A stretch of 64,000 nt of DNA from DATCHW01 sp036508135 (GTDB lineage Bacteria > Bacteroidota > Ignavibacteria > Tepidaquicellales > Tepidaquicellaceae), in assembly GCA_036508135.1 (NCBI GenBank), contig DATCHW010000013.1:33284-97283 (forward strand), written 5' to 3'. Position 1 is the stretch's first letter. Each line of letters opens with the position of its first letter. Both the position numbers and the translations under genes were made by a program. Shown here in pieces: positions 18,504 through 27,362 of the stretch. The notes beneath the pieces are model-generated. The model worked only from the letters and a program-made list of their open reading frames with translations. It was not told the DNA's origin and did not search any database.

Positions 18504-19325
18504 TTATAATTTTTCTTTGATTCTGATTTCTGTTTTCGGATGCGCAACGTTAATTCCTTCTTTACGGAATTCTTTAAGTAATTCATAATTCACGTAACTC
18601 CTGATTTCGCCATATGCTGTTTGCTCTTTTATCCAGACCCAAAGTTTTAGTTTAATTCCATATTCGATTAATTCACTTACTGCTACGGATGGTACGGGAT
18701 CTTTTAATACCTTCGGATGAGTTTCTGCAATCTTAAGCAAAATGCTTTTCACTTTTTCTATATCTTCATCATAATTTATGATTACCGGAATATCAATCTG
18801 TGTATTTTCGTAATAACTGCGGTTAATTACTTTCTGTTCAAGAATTCTTGAATTCGGAATAATAATAGTAACTCCGCCCAGAGTATTTATTCTTGTACTT
18901 CTTGCGGCAATTGCAGTGACGGTTCCCAGTATTCCGTCAACTTCTATAAAGTCCCCTTCCTTGATAGGTCTCTCGAAAAGAATGATGATACCGCTAACCC
19001 AGTTATTGACTATATTCTGAATGCCGAATCCGATTCCTATAAGCAGAGCCGCTCCTCCGGCAAATAAGCCGGTGACAGGAATTCCTGCCACACCGAGTGC
19101 GATGAGGACACCAATAACTAAAATTAAATATGTCAGAATGCTTGTATATGCTTTTGCAACACCCTCGTTAATATTGTGCCGCGGAAAAACTTTTTTCAAT
19201 AATATTTTTTTGTTAATTGCAGCAACTATTATAATAATCAGCAGTATAATCGCAAATAATAATATTGATAAAAGCGTAATAACGCTTTCACCGATATGAA
19301 ACAGAGGTTTATCAAGGATATCCAT
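18504..19325 (-). CDS. MscS-family small-conductance mechanosensitive channel
   Basis: 273 residues. Three membrane segments lie in the first ~115 residues. The pore helix region GLFAGGAALLIGIGFGIQNIVNNWVSG follows, then FERPIKEGDFIEVDGILGTVTAIAARSTRI, the beta domain signature, and the alpha/beta cytoplasmic vestibule. The length matches E. coli MscS. Known role: release of solutes under hypo-osmotic shock. A downstream neighbour 3 nt away encodes the macrodomain. Confidence 0.92.
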   Translation of the reverse strand: MDILDKPLFHIGESVITLLSILLFAIILLIIIIVAAINKKILLKKVFPRHNINEGVAKAYTSILTYLILVIGVLIALGVAGIPVTGLFAGGAALLIGIGFGIQNIVNNWVSGIIILFERPIKEGDFIEVDGILGTVTAIAARSTRINTLGGVTIIIPNSRILEQKVINRSYYENTQIDIPVIINYDEDIEKVKSILLKIAETHPKVLKDPVPSVAVSELIEYGIKLKLWVWIKEQTAYGEIRSYVNYELLKEFRKEGINVAHPKTEIRIKEKL

Positions 19326-19808
19326 AAAATTAAATTAATTTGGTTTAATATATGCTGAATTACAAAAAGTTTAAATTCAAATCAATAGTGAATCGTGATT
19401 TATAGGATTCAGGGATTTACAGTATAGACAAAAAACAAACGACAAATCTTTAACACGGAGGCACGGCGTAGCAAAGCAACAAACAAAAAGAACTTTTATA
19501 TCTGCAACACTAAGGCTACGAAGGTCACGAAGAATCCCGATACACTTCGTTATCGGGACTATGCTTCGCACAGAATGAAACTTATTTTATAGTTTATAAG
19601 AACAAAATAACTTAGCATTAATGTAAAAATTACTATAAATATTTCTTGAAAAGTTTGCTAAAAAAACAACCTTTTATTCTGTAATAGCATGGAGAAAACG
19701 GAGGTTAGAATAAAAGGAAAATTATTAATTACTGATTATTAATTACTAATTTTATTCTGATTTCTTAATTCATTGAAAACGAATGATATAAAAGGTAATT
19801 TTTCCTGT
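19326..19808. other. intergenic region with repeat debris
   Basis: Between mscS-like and der. It holds degraded repeats: AACACGGAGGCACGG and CTACGAAGGTCACGAAG (about 19450-19530), then a CCCGAT...ATCGGGA palindrome with trailing ATGCTTCGCAC (19536-19570), a family also seen at 25283, 35573 and 55769. The rest is AT-rich with ATTACTAATT-like tracts before der. Confidence 0.5.
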
Positions 19809-21173
19809 ATGGAAAATGTAGTGGCAATCGTAGGAAGACCCAATGTAGGTAAATCAACTCTGTTCAACCGAATCATAGGAAGACGTGTTGCAATAGTGCA
19901 TCCCGAAAGCGGAGTAACGCGTGACAGGAATTACGGCGAAGCAGACTGGCTCGGAAGGAAATTTTTCCTGATTGATACAGGCGGATTTGTACCGCATTCC
20001 GATGAACCTTTTGATAAGGCGATACGCGTACAGATAAAAATTGCTTTATCCGAGGCGGATAAAATTCTTTTTGTTGTGGAAGGCACAACAGGCGTTCACC
20101 CTGCCGATATTGAAATTGCAAATCTTATCCGTAAAAACTCCGGCAAGAAAGAAGTGATTTTAGCCGTAAATAAAATTGATAATAACGAGAAAGATATCGA
20201 TAAGATTGATTTCTATAAACTCGGACTCGGAGAACCTTATACTATATCGGCTCTTTCCGGAAGAAATGTGGCAGACCTTCTCGATATAGTCACGATTGAT
20301 TTCGAGGAGAAAGAGGAAATAGAAGATACAAGAATTAAATTTTCAATTGTAGGAAGACCTAACGCCGGGAAATCTTCCATAGCTAATGCAATCCTTAACG
20401 AAGACCGCAATATAGTCACGGATATTCCCGGTACCACACGCGACTCAATTGATTCCGTTATAAAATATTTCGGTGAAGATATAGTTATCATCGATACAGC
20501 CGGTCTGAGAAAAAAAAGTAAAATCAGCCAGAAAGAGTCTCTTGAATTTTTTTCCACAGTAAGGACATACAAAGCAATCAAGCGCAGCGATGTGGTGATA
20601 CTTGTGGTTGATGCCACACTTATTTTCGAGGCATTCGAGAACGTATCGGATATCAAGTCATCTTTTTTTAAACTTGACAAGCAGGATACAAGAATTATCG
20701 AAGAAGTAATAAAATATAAAAAAGGATTGCTGATAGTCATAAATAAATGGGACCTTATTGAAAAAGATTCAAAGACAGCAAAACTTATCGAGAACAAAAT
20801 CACCGAACACTTAAAGAGTTTTAATTTTTTAAAATTTATATTCATCTCTGCAACTACAAAGCAGAGAATTCATAAGGTGCTTGAAGAAGCGAAGAATATT
20901 TACGACGAAAGAAATAAAACCGTAAAAACAAGCAGTCTTAATGAAATATTACTTCCTGAAATAAGGACTACCCCTCCTTCATCATCGAGGGGCAAGGAAG
21001 CAAAAATAAACTATATTACGCAGATAAAAGCATCTCCGCCCGTGATTGCATTTTTTGTAAACGATCCGAAGCTCATCAGCGAAAATTATAAAAAATTTCT
21101 GGAGAGAAAAGTCAGGGAAAATTTTGGCTTTATGGGTGTTCCGCTTACCCTCGTTTTTAAAAAGAAAAATTAA
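19809..21173 (+). CDS. der: ribosome assembly GTPase Der (EngA)
   Basis: About 454 residues with two tandem G domains. First: VAIVGRPNVGKSTLFN, DTGGF and NKID. Second: IVGRPNAGKSS, DTAGLRKKSK and NKWD. A C-terminal KH-like domain ends near FGFMGVPLTLVFKKK. The frame extends to a TTG at 19773, but the ATG at 19809 puts the Walker motif at the usual distance and is preferred. Known role: GTP-dependent maturation of the 50S subunit. The LPEIRTTPPSSSRGKEAKI segment matches the family. The comM gene follows after 21 nt. Confidence 0.94.
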   Translation: MENVVAIVGRPNVGKSTLFNRIIGRRVAIVHPESGVTRDRNYGEADWLGRKFFLIDTGGFVPHSDEPFDKAIRVQIKIALSEADKILFVVEGTTGVHPADIEIANLIRKNSGKKEVILAVNKIDNNEKDIDKIDFYKLGLGEPYTISALSGRNVADLLDIVTIDFEEKEEIEDTRIKFSIVGRPNAGKSSIANAILNEDRNIVTDIPGTTRDSIDSVIKYFGEDIVIIDTAGLRKKSKISQKESLEFFSTVRTYKAIKRSDVVILVVDATLIFEAFENVSDIKSSFFKLDKQDTRIIEEVIKYKKGLLIVINKWDLIEKDSKTAKLIENKITEHLKSFNFLKFIFISATTKQRIHKVLEEAKNIYDERNKTVKTSSLNEILLPEIRTTPPSSSRGKEAKINYITQIKASPPVIAFFVNDPKLISENYKKFLERKVRENFGFMGVPLTLVFKKKN

Positions 21174-21194
21174 ACTTTATTATTCATAAGTCTT

Positions 21195-22724
21195 ATGATT
21201 ACAGAAGTATTCACAGCTGCTACATTCGGCGTCGATGCTTATATAGTAAGGGTTGAGACTCACATCGATCCCGGAATGCACAATTTTTCAGTGGTTGGCT
21301 TACCTGATAATGCAGTGAAAGAATCACGTGACAGAGTGATGGCAGCAATCAAAAATACAGGATTATTTTTCCCGTTTGTAAAAAGAGTCACAATTAACCT
21401 TTCCCCGGCGGACATTAAAAAAGAAGGTTCGGGTTTCGATTTACCTATTGCAATCGGAATAATATGCGAGACAAATCAGGTGAAACCGGATAAGGTGAAA
21501 GACTACGTTTTCGCAGGAGAACTTTCTCTTGACGGAAGGCTCCGCAAAATTCCCGGAGTCCTGCCCATTGCACTGGAAGCCAGAAGAAAAGAATTCAAAG
21601 GAATCATTCTCCCTATCGAGAATGCCAAAGAAGCTGCGATTGTGGAAGGGCTTGACGTATTTCCGTTTGAAACGGTTCAGGAGGTTCTCGGTTTCCTGAA
21701 CGATGAAATTATTCCCGAACCATACAAATTAAATTCACGTGAGATTTTCGAACAGCAAAATTTTTATGCGGTGGATTTTTCGGATGTGAAAGGTCAGGCA
21801 GATGTGAAAAGGGGTCTTGAGGTTGCAGCCGCAGGCGGACACAATATAATTATGATAGGTCTCCCGGGCTCGGGGAAAAGTATGCTTGCAAAGCGCCTCC
21901 CTACAATACTTCCGCCGCTTACGCTCGATGAAGCACTTGAAACGACAAAGATACATTCAATAGCAGGCTTGCTTCCGCCCGATACATCACTGATATCCAC
22001 CAGACCTTTCCGCTCCCCTCACCATACAGCGAGCGACGTTTCAATTGTAGGCGGGGGTTCGAATGCCAAGCCCGGCGAGATTTCATTTGCCCATAACGGA
22101 ATTTTATTTCTCGACGAATTAACCGAATTCAAAAAGAACGTGCTTGAAGTTATGCGCCAGCCGCTCGAAGACAGAGTGGTTACAATTTCGCGTTCAAAAA
22201 TTACCGTACAGTATCCCTGTAATTTTATGCTCGTAGCGGCAATGAATCCCTCGCCTGCCGGCAATATCAAAGAGCAGGAAATGTACAGCGATAATCAGCT
22301 CCAGAAAAACCTGATGAAAATTTCCGGTCCGATACTTGACAGAATAGATATTCATATTCACGTTAATCCTGTGAATTATCAGGAACTCTCCAGCAAAGCA
22401 GATTCCGAGAAATCCGAAAAGGTTAGAGAAAGAGTCATTAAAGCGAGAGAAATTCAAATAAAAAGATTCTCGTCGATTCAAGGAGTCTATTCAAATTCCA
22501 ATATGTCATCAAAAGATATCAAGGAATTTTGCAGTATTGATTCTGATTGCGAGAACCTGATGAAAATGGCAATCACAAGACTCGGGCTATCTGCTAGAGC
22601 GTATGACAGAATACTGAAAGTAAGCAGAACGATAGCAGACCTTGCCGGAGATGAAAAACTAAAACCCGCACACATCAGCGAAGCGATACAGTACAGGAGC
22701 CTTGACCGGACAGGATGGATGTGA
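21195..22724 (+). CDS. comM: YifB/ComM family Mg-chelatase-like AAA+ helicase
   Basis: 509 residues, full length. The N-terminal ChlI-like domain includes VRVETHIDPGMHNFSVVGLPD and NLSPADIKKEGSGFDLPIA. The AAA+ core has Walker A GLPGSGKSM and Walker B LFLDELTEF with FRSPHHTASD between them. The C-terminal lid contains SARAYDRILKVSRTIADL. In Vibrio and other bacteria ComM is a hexameric helicase that promotes branch migration in natural transformation; many non-competent bacteria also carry it. Probably downstream of der in one transcript. Confidence 0.93.
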   Translation: MITEVFTAATFGVDAYIVRVETHIDPGMHNFSVVGLPDNAVKESRDRVMAAIKNTGLFFPFVKRVTINLSPADIKKEGSGFDLPIAIGIICETNQVKPDKVKDYVFAGELSLDGRLRKIPGVLPIALEARRKEFKGIILPIENAKEAAIVEGLDVFPFETVQEVLGFLNDEIIPEPYKLNSREIFEQQNFYAVDFSDVKGQADVKRGLEVAAAGGHNIIMIGLPGSGKSMLAKRLPTILPPLTLDEALETTKIHSIAGLLPPDTSLISTRPFRSPHHTASDVSIVGGGSNAKPGEISFAHNGILFLDELTEFKKNVLEVMRQPLEDRVVTISRSKITVQYPCNFMLVAAMNPSPAGNIKEQEMYSDNQLQKNLMKISGPILDRIDIHIHVNPVNYQELSSKADSEKSEKVRERVIKAREIQIKRFSSIQGVYSNSNMSSKDIKEFCSIDSDCENLMKMAITRLGLSARAYDRILKVSRTIADLAGDEKLKPAHISEAIQYRSLDRTGWM

Positions 22725-23011
22725 GAAAAATTAAAATTCAAAAATCAAAAATTAAAAAAACAATAGGTCGGACAACCCTATTCCGATTTATTGGGATTCC
22801 TGTCTGACGATAAAAAGCGGTATCAAATTATTGAATATAAAAATAACTATGGTAATTTAAAAAGAATTACTTTAGATTTTCATAAAAAACAGGAGGGGCA
22901 CGAAATGAAAAAAGGTGTAATTTGTGCCGATAAGAGATTTATTCTTGATAATATACTATTACCTATTCTACCCTTAACCATTTCCGGTTTTACCAAAATA
23001 ATTTTTCTATT
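22725..23011. other. intergenic region with a palindromic repeat
   Basis: Contains AAAATTCAAAAATCAAAAATT-type runs after comM and an imperfect palindrome with GTCGGACA and TGTCTGAC ends (22767-22808). A 74-codon open frame (22791-23015) crosses it but has no recognisable motif and runs into the next start, so I do not call it. Confidence 0.45.
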
Positions 23012-24277
23012 ATGAAAAAAATAATTTTCACATTACTCATTATTCATTTTTCGTTAATAATTGCGAATGCACAATGGGTATCGCAAAATTCCGGAACAAC
23101 AAATGATCTTTTTTCTATTTACTTTCGTGATTCTCAAACAGGTTGGTCGGCGGGATGGTCAGGGTCGATAATCAAAACAACAAACGGGGGAGAGAATTGG
23201 ATTTCTCAAATAAGTAATTCGTCGAATAATTTACGTTCTGTTTATTTTGTTGATAATCAAGCGGGTTGGGTTGTTGGAAGTTGGGGAACGATTCTCAAGA
23301 CAACAAATAGCGGAATAAATTGGAGTTCTCAAATAAGCGGAATCACTGATTATTTATTTTCTGAATATTTTGTTAACTCTCAAACCGGCTGGACAGTGGG
23401 TAGCTATGGAACAATACTGAAAACAACTACTGGAGGTTCAAATTGGTTTAGTCAATCCCTCAATTTGTATGATTTCTTTTATACTGTTTATTTTATTGAC
23501 GCTCAAATTGGCTGGACTGTAGGTGGTTACGATCATGGCACGACTAAAAATGGCTCAGTTTACAAGACTACTAATGGAGGAATTAACTGGGTTCCACAAA
23601 TTAATGGGTTAAATAATATATTATTTTCAATTTATTTCATTAATTCCCAGTCAGGCTGGGTTGTAGGCAATGGTGGAAATATCCTAATCACTACTAATGG
23701 AGGAACAAATTGGAACTTTCAAGTAAGTGGTACATATCAAAATTTTTATTCTGTTTACTTTTCTAATGCTCAAGTAGGTTGGACTGTTGGTTATAATGGA
23801 ATAGTTTTAAAAACTAATAATGGAGGAGGTAACTGGAATACTCAAACTACTATTACAAATAATACTCTTTGGAATATAAATTTCATAAGTTTAAATAATG
23901 GCTGGATTGTCGGAGACGGGGGAACAATACTCAGAACAACAAATGGAGGGAATGTCTTCATAGGAAAAACAAATTCCGATATTCCTAATAAATATTTTTT
24001 GTCACAAAACTATCCCAATCCATTCAATCCGGTGACGAAGATTAGGTTTGAAATACCTTCTAATGGATTCCCGACAAAAACATTCGGGAATGACAGGGTG
24101 GTTTTAATAGTTTATGATTTGCTCGGAAAAGAAATTACAACACTTGTAAATGAAAAATTACAACCCGGGACTTATGAAGTAACATTTGATGGGAGCAATT
24201 TACCCTCAGGAATTTATTTTTATCAGCTGAGAGCGGGAGATTTTATAGAGACAAAAAAATTAATCTTACTTAAATAA
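23012..24277 (+). CDS. Ycf48-like seven-bladed propeller protein with T9SS domain
   Basis: 421 residues with signal peptide MKKIIFTLLIIHFSLIIANA. Seven units follow the Ycf48/photosystem-II stability-factor pattern, GW-x-x-G-x-x-G-x-I-x-K-T-T-x-G-G-x-N-W, for example GWVVGSWGTILKTTNSGINW. Seven units fit one closed propeller. In bacteria lacking photosystem II this repeat is common in secreted proteins. The T9SS sorting domain holds an ATTCCCG/CGGGAAT palindromic insert (24067-24095). First gene of the second array. Confidence 0.9.
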   Translation: MKKIIFTLLIIHFSLIIANAQWVSQNSGTTNDLFSIYFRDSQTGWSAGWSGSIIKTTNGGENWISQISNSSNNLRSVYFVDNQAGWVVGSWGTILKTTNSGINWSSQISGITDYLFSEYFVNSQTGWTVGSYGTILKTTTGGSNWFSQSLNLYDFFYTVYFIDAQIGWTVGGYDHGTTKNGSVYKTTNGGINWVPQINGLNNILFSIYFINSQSGWVVGNGGNILITTNGGTNWNFQVSGTYQNFYSVYFSNAQVGWTVGYNGIVLKTNNGGGNWNTQTTITNNTLWNINFISLNNGWIVGDGGTILRTTNGGNVFIGKTNSDIPNKYFLSQNYPNPFNPVTKIRFEIPSNGFPTKTFGNDRVVLIVYDLLGKEITTLVNEKLQPGTYEVTFDGSNLPSGIYFYQLRAGDFIETKKLILLK

Positions 24278-24285
24278 AATTTTGT

Positions 24286-25248
24286 ATGATGAAAAAGATA
24301 AAATTCTTTATAATAATTTTCTTTATGCTTTTGTTTGTTAGGAATAGTCTTTTCGCATTAGATACTCTTTCGATCAGGTACTTTCCTTTGCATATCGGGA
24401 ATTTTTGGGTATATCAAGGGAACGAATGGTCTTTTGGAGGGGGAAGTTATTATTGGGTTGAAAAATTTACAGCGGTTTTTAGTAGAAGTGTTAATAATCA
24501 TTTATATTATTATTTAAACTCTTCTAATTCAAGTCTATTTAATGGTTATTACAGGGTAGATAGTATAACAGGAAGCGTTTACAGATATGATTCAACCGGT
24601 TCTTGTCCTAATTATTTAAATGAAAAATTAATTGATAGTCTTGCTGCTATAAACGGCGATACTGTAAGAAATTGTGGTTCCGGAAGTTACATATGCCTCG
24701 GTACTTCAAGCTATGCAATATTCGGTGATACAACTATTAGAAAAACCTACGAATATTCTTGGTCAAATCCCTATGCCGGGGGAGGATATTCCAAAAGTTA
24801 TATCCGTAGATACGGATTTCGTAATTACAGTAATCAGGGTTATGGTGGCGGGGGTTTTGGAGGTTATAGTTTGACTTTAAAAGGATGCAAAATTAACGGT
24901 GTGGTATATGGAGACACGTCACTAACAAATGTATATGAGTTAAATTATAACATTCCGGGTTCATTTAATTTATCTCAGAACTATCCAAATCCATTTAATC
25001 CGGTGACGAAGATTAGGTTTGAAATACCTTCTAATGGATTCCCGACAAAAACATTCGGGAATGACAGGGTGGTTTTAATAGTTTATGATTTGCTCGGAAA
25101 AGAAATTACGACACTTGTCGATGAACAATTACAGCCGGGAACTTATGAAGTTACATTTGATGGGAGCAATTTACCATCAGGGGTTTATTTTTATCAGCTG
25201 AGAGCGGGAAATTTTATAGAGACAAAAAAATTAATCTTGCTTAAATGA
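24286..25248 (+). CDS. T9SS sorting-domain protein, unique N-terminal domain
   Basis: 320 residues with signal peptide (MMKKIKFFIIIFFMLLFVRN, cleavage near LFA). The ~200-residue mature part has no Asp-boxes. It begins YFPLHIGNFWVYQGNEW, a pattern common in secreted FCB proteins of unknown role, and contains a Gly/Tyr-rich stretch (GYGGGGFGGYS). The T9SS sorting domain is nearly identical at DNA level to that of the preceding gene, including the palindromic insert (25038-25066). It overlaps the next gene by ATGA. Confidence 0.87.
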   Translation: MMKKIKFFIIIFFMLLFVRNSLFALDTLSIRYFPLHIGNFWVYQGNEWSFGGGSYYWVEKFTAVFSRSVNNHLYYYLNSSNSSLFNGYYRVDSITGSVYRYDSTGSCPNYLNEKLIDSLAAINGDTVRNCGSGSYICLGTSSYAIFGDTTIRKTYEYSWSNPYAGGGYSKSYIRRYGFRNYSNQGYGGGGFGGYSLTLKGCKINGVVYGDTSLTNVYELNYNIPGSFNLSQNYPNPFNPVTKIRFEIPSNGFPTKTFGNDRVVLIVYDLLGKEITTLVDEQLQPGTYEVTFDGSNLPSGVYFYQLRAGNFIETKKLILLK

Positions 25249-27362
25249 AAAAGATTATTTTTACAATTATTATTCATTATTTCCCGATTCGGAGACTCAT
25301 CGGGATTTCGCTTTGCTCAACATTGCTGTTAGGAAATTGTTATGCACAGTGGGAGCAGACGAATGGACCTTATGGAGGATGGGTTAGTTCAATAGCTGTA
25401 TCAGGAAACAATATATTTGTTGGAACTGAAAATGGTGTTTACTATTCCACCAATAATTGTGAAAACTGGACGCAAGTTAACAGTGGATTATCAAATACAG
25501 ATATATATTCAATTGGTATTTATGGGACAAAAGTATTTACAGGCACATCATCTACCGGAGTTTTTGAATCTACAAATTGGGGATTAAACTGGACTTCGGT
25601 ATTCGATTTATCAAATAAGCAAGTTAGAGCTTTTGCATCAGACGGAACGAATATTTACGCTGGAACATCATTTAATGGAATATATAAATCAACTAATAAC
25701 GGAGCGAATTGGTTTACTGTCAACAACGGAATTAATACGTATAATCGGATTACGGCACTAACTGCATCGGGGTCATATATATTCGCAGGAAGCCAGGGCA
25801 ATGGAGTTTACGTTTCGGGAAACGGTGGTTCCAGCTGGTCACCGGTAAATAATGGTATCACAAATTTATATATTTATTCACTTGCCTCATCCGGTATAAA
25901 TATTTATGCTGCAAGTATGGGAGATGGTGGTGTCTATTTTTCCTCTAACTATGGCACATCATGGGTAACAATAAATAATGGTCTAACATCAACTATGATT
26001 AATACGATTGATGTATCAGGAACCATAATTTTTGCGGGTAATGATTATGGCATTTTTCGCTCCACAAATAATGGCTCAAACTGGACATCTGTAAAATCCG
26101 ACCTTACCACTTATCCTATTAATATTTTAAAATTTAAGAATTCAAATATTTTAGCCGGTTCAGCTTTTGGTGGAGTTTTTCTTTCTACAAATAACGGTAC
26201 AAATTGGCTGCAAAAGGGATTTAATTTGCAATACATTCCGTGTTTAAAAGTCATCGGAACAAATATATTCGCAGGAACCTCAAGATGCGGCATTTATTCA
26301 TCTTCAAACAATGGAAATAACTGGATAAATATCGGATTACCCGATTTAAGTATTGAAGCAATTACAGGCTCCGGTTCATATATATTTGCAGGGGATTGGG
26401 GGACAGGTGTTTATCGAACTTCTAATTATGGTCAAAATTGGATTTCAATTAACAATGGATTAGCCGGCTTACTTATATATGCTATTGAATCTCAAGGTTC
26501 AAATATATTTGTAAGTAATGGGCCTGTATTTCGTTCAACTAATTTTGGTCAAAATTGGGTTAATGCAAATAATGGAATAAATAATCAAGCAGTATATGTT
26601 ATTACGGCTTCCGATTCAAGTATTTTCGCAGGTACGGATACTACTATATTCATTTCTACAAATTATGGTGCAAGCTGGAATCGAAAAAATAATGGTCTTC
26701 CTTCTTCGTGGATTAGAGCAATCGTTTGCTCAGGTATATACACCTTCGCCGGAACTTGGGGAAATGGGATTTTTCTTTCCACGAACAAAGGAGACACTTG
26801 GACAAACTTGAATAGTTCTTTAACAGGGTCATATATTAATGATATTTCAATATCAGGTTTGAATATTATTATTTCTTCCTCAAATGGTATTTTTGTTTCT
26901 ACAAATAACGGAACAAACTGGTTACAAAGAAGCCAGGGGATTGAAGGCAAGATTGTTTATAATTTATGCATTTCAAATGGATATGTTTTTGCGGGAACTC
27001 AAAATAATTCTGTGTGGCGTCGTGCATTATCAGAAATAATGGGGATACAAAATATTTCATCGAAAGTACCCGACAAATATTCTGTATCCCAAAATTATCC
27101 GAACCCCTTCAATCCGGTGACGAAGATTAGGTTTGAAATACCTTTTAATGGATTCCCGATAAAAACATTCGGGAATGACAGGGTGGTTTTAATAGTTTAT
27201 GATTTGCTCGGAAAAGAAATTACAACACTTGTAAATGAAAAATTACAACCCGGGACTTATGAAGTAACTTTTGACGGTAGTAATCTGCCGAGTGGCATAT
27301 ATTTCTATAAATTAACTTCCGGAAAATATTCGGAGTCGAGAAAATTAGTTTTATTAAAATGA
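25245..27362 (+). CDS. T9SS protein with about 14 propeller blades
   Basis: 705 residues. The signal peptide is odd: its hydrophobic core is interrupted by PIRRLIGISLCST, encoded by a CCCGAT...ATCGGGA palindrome (25283-25322). Thirteen Asp-box-like units (YYSTNNCENW to FVSTNNGTNW) and a closing VWRRALSEI unit follow. The T9SS sorting domain has the ATTCCCG/CGGGAAT insert (27152-27180). It overlaps both neighbours by ATGA. Probably a surface adhesin or binding protein; ligand unknown. Confidence 0.88.
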   Translation: MKKIIFTIIIHYFPIRRLIGISLCSTLLLGNCYAQWEQTNGPYGGWVSSIAVSGNNIFVGTENGVYYSTNNCENWTQVNSGLSNTDIYSIGIYGTKVFTGTSSTGVFESTNWGLNWTSVFDLSNKQVRAFASDGTNIYAGTSFNGIYKSTNNGANWFTVNNGINTYNRITALTASGSYIFAGSQGNGVYVSGNGGSSWSPVNNGITNLYIYSLASSGINIYAASMGDGGVYFSSNYGTSWVTINNGLTSTMINTIDVSGTIIFAGNDYGIFRSTNNGSNWTSVKSDLTTYPINILKFKNSNILAGSAFGGVFLSTNNGTNWLQKGFNLQYIPCLKVIGTNIFAGTSRCGIYSSSNNGNNWINIGLPDLSIEAITGSGSYIFAGDWGTGVYRTSNYGQNWISINNGLAGLLIYAIESQGSNIFVSNGPVFRSTNFGQNWVNANNGINNQAVYVITASDSSIFAGTDTTIFISTNYGASWNRKNNGLPSSWIRAIVCSGIYTFAGTWGNGIFLSTNKGDTWTNLNSSLTGSYINDISISGLNIIISSSNGIFVSTNNGTNWLQRSQGIEGKIVYNLCISNGYVFAGTQNNSVWRRALSEIMGIQNISSKVPDKYSVSQNYPNPFNPVTKIRFEIPFNGFPIKTFGNDRVVLIVYDLLGKEITTLVNEKLQPGTYEVTFDGSNLPSGIYFYKLTSGKYSESRKLVLLK

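Noticed and set aside
21327..21750. CACGTG cores inside comM (about 21328 and 21736) as parS sites
   Set aside because: Only the inner 9-10 bases match the parS consensus, and both are within coding sequence; far from a full 16-bp palindrome.
22791..23015. 74-codon open frame between comM and the second T9SS array
   Set aside because: No family motif, contains a dispersed palindrome and runs into the next start codon.
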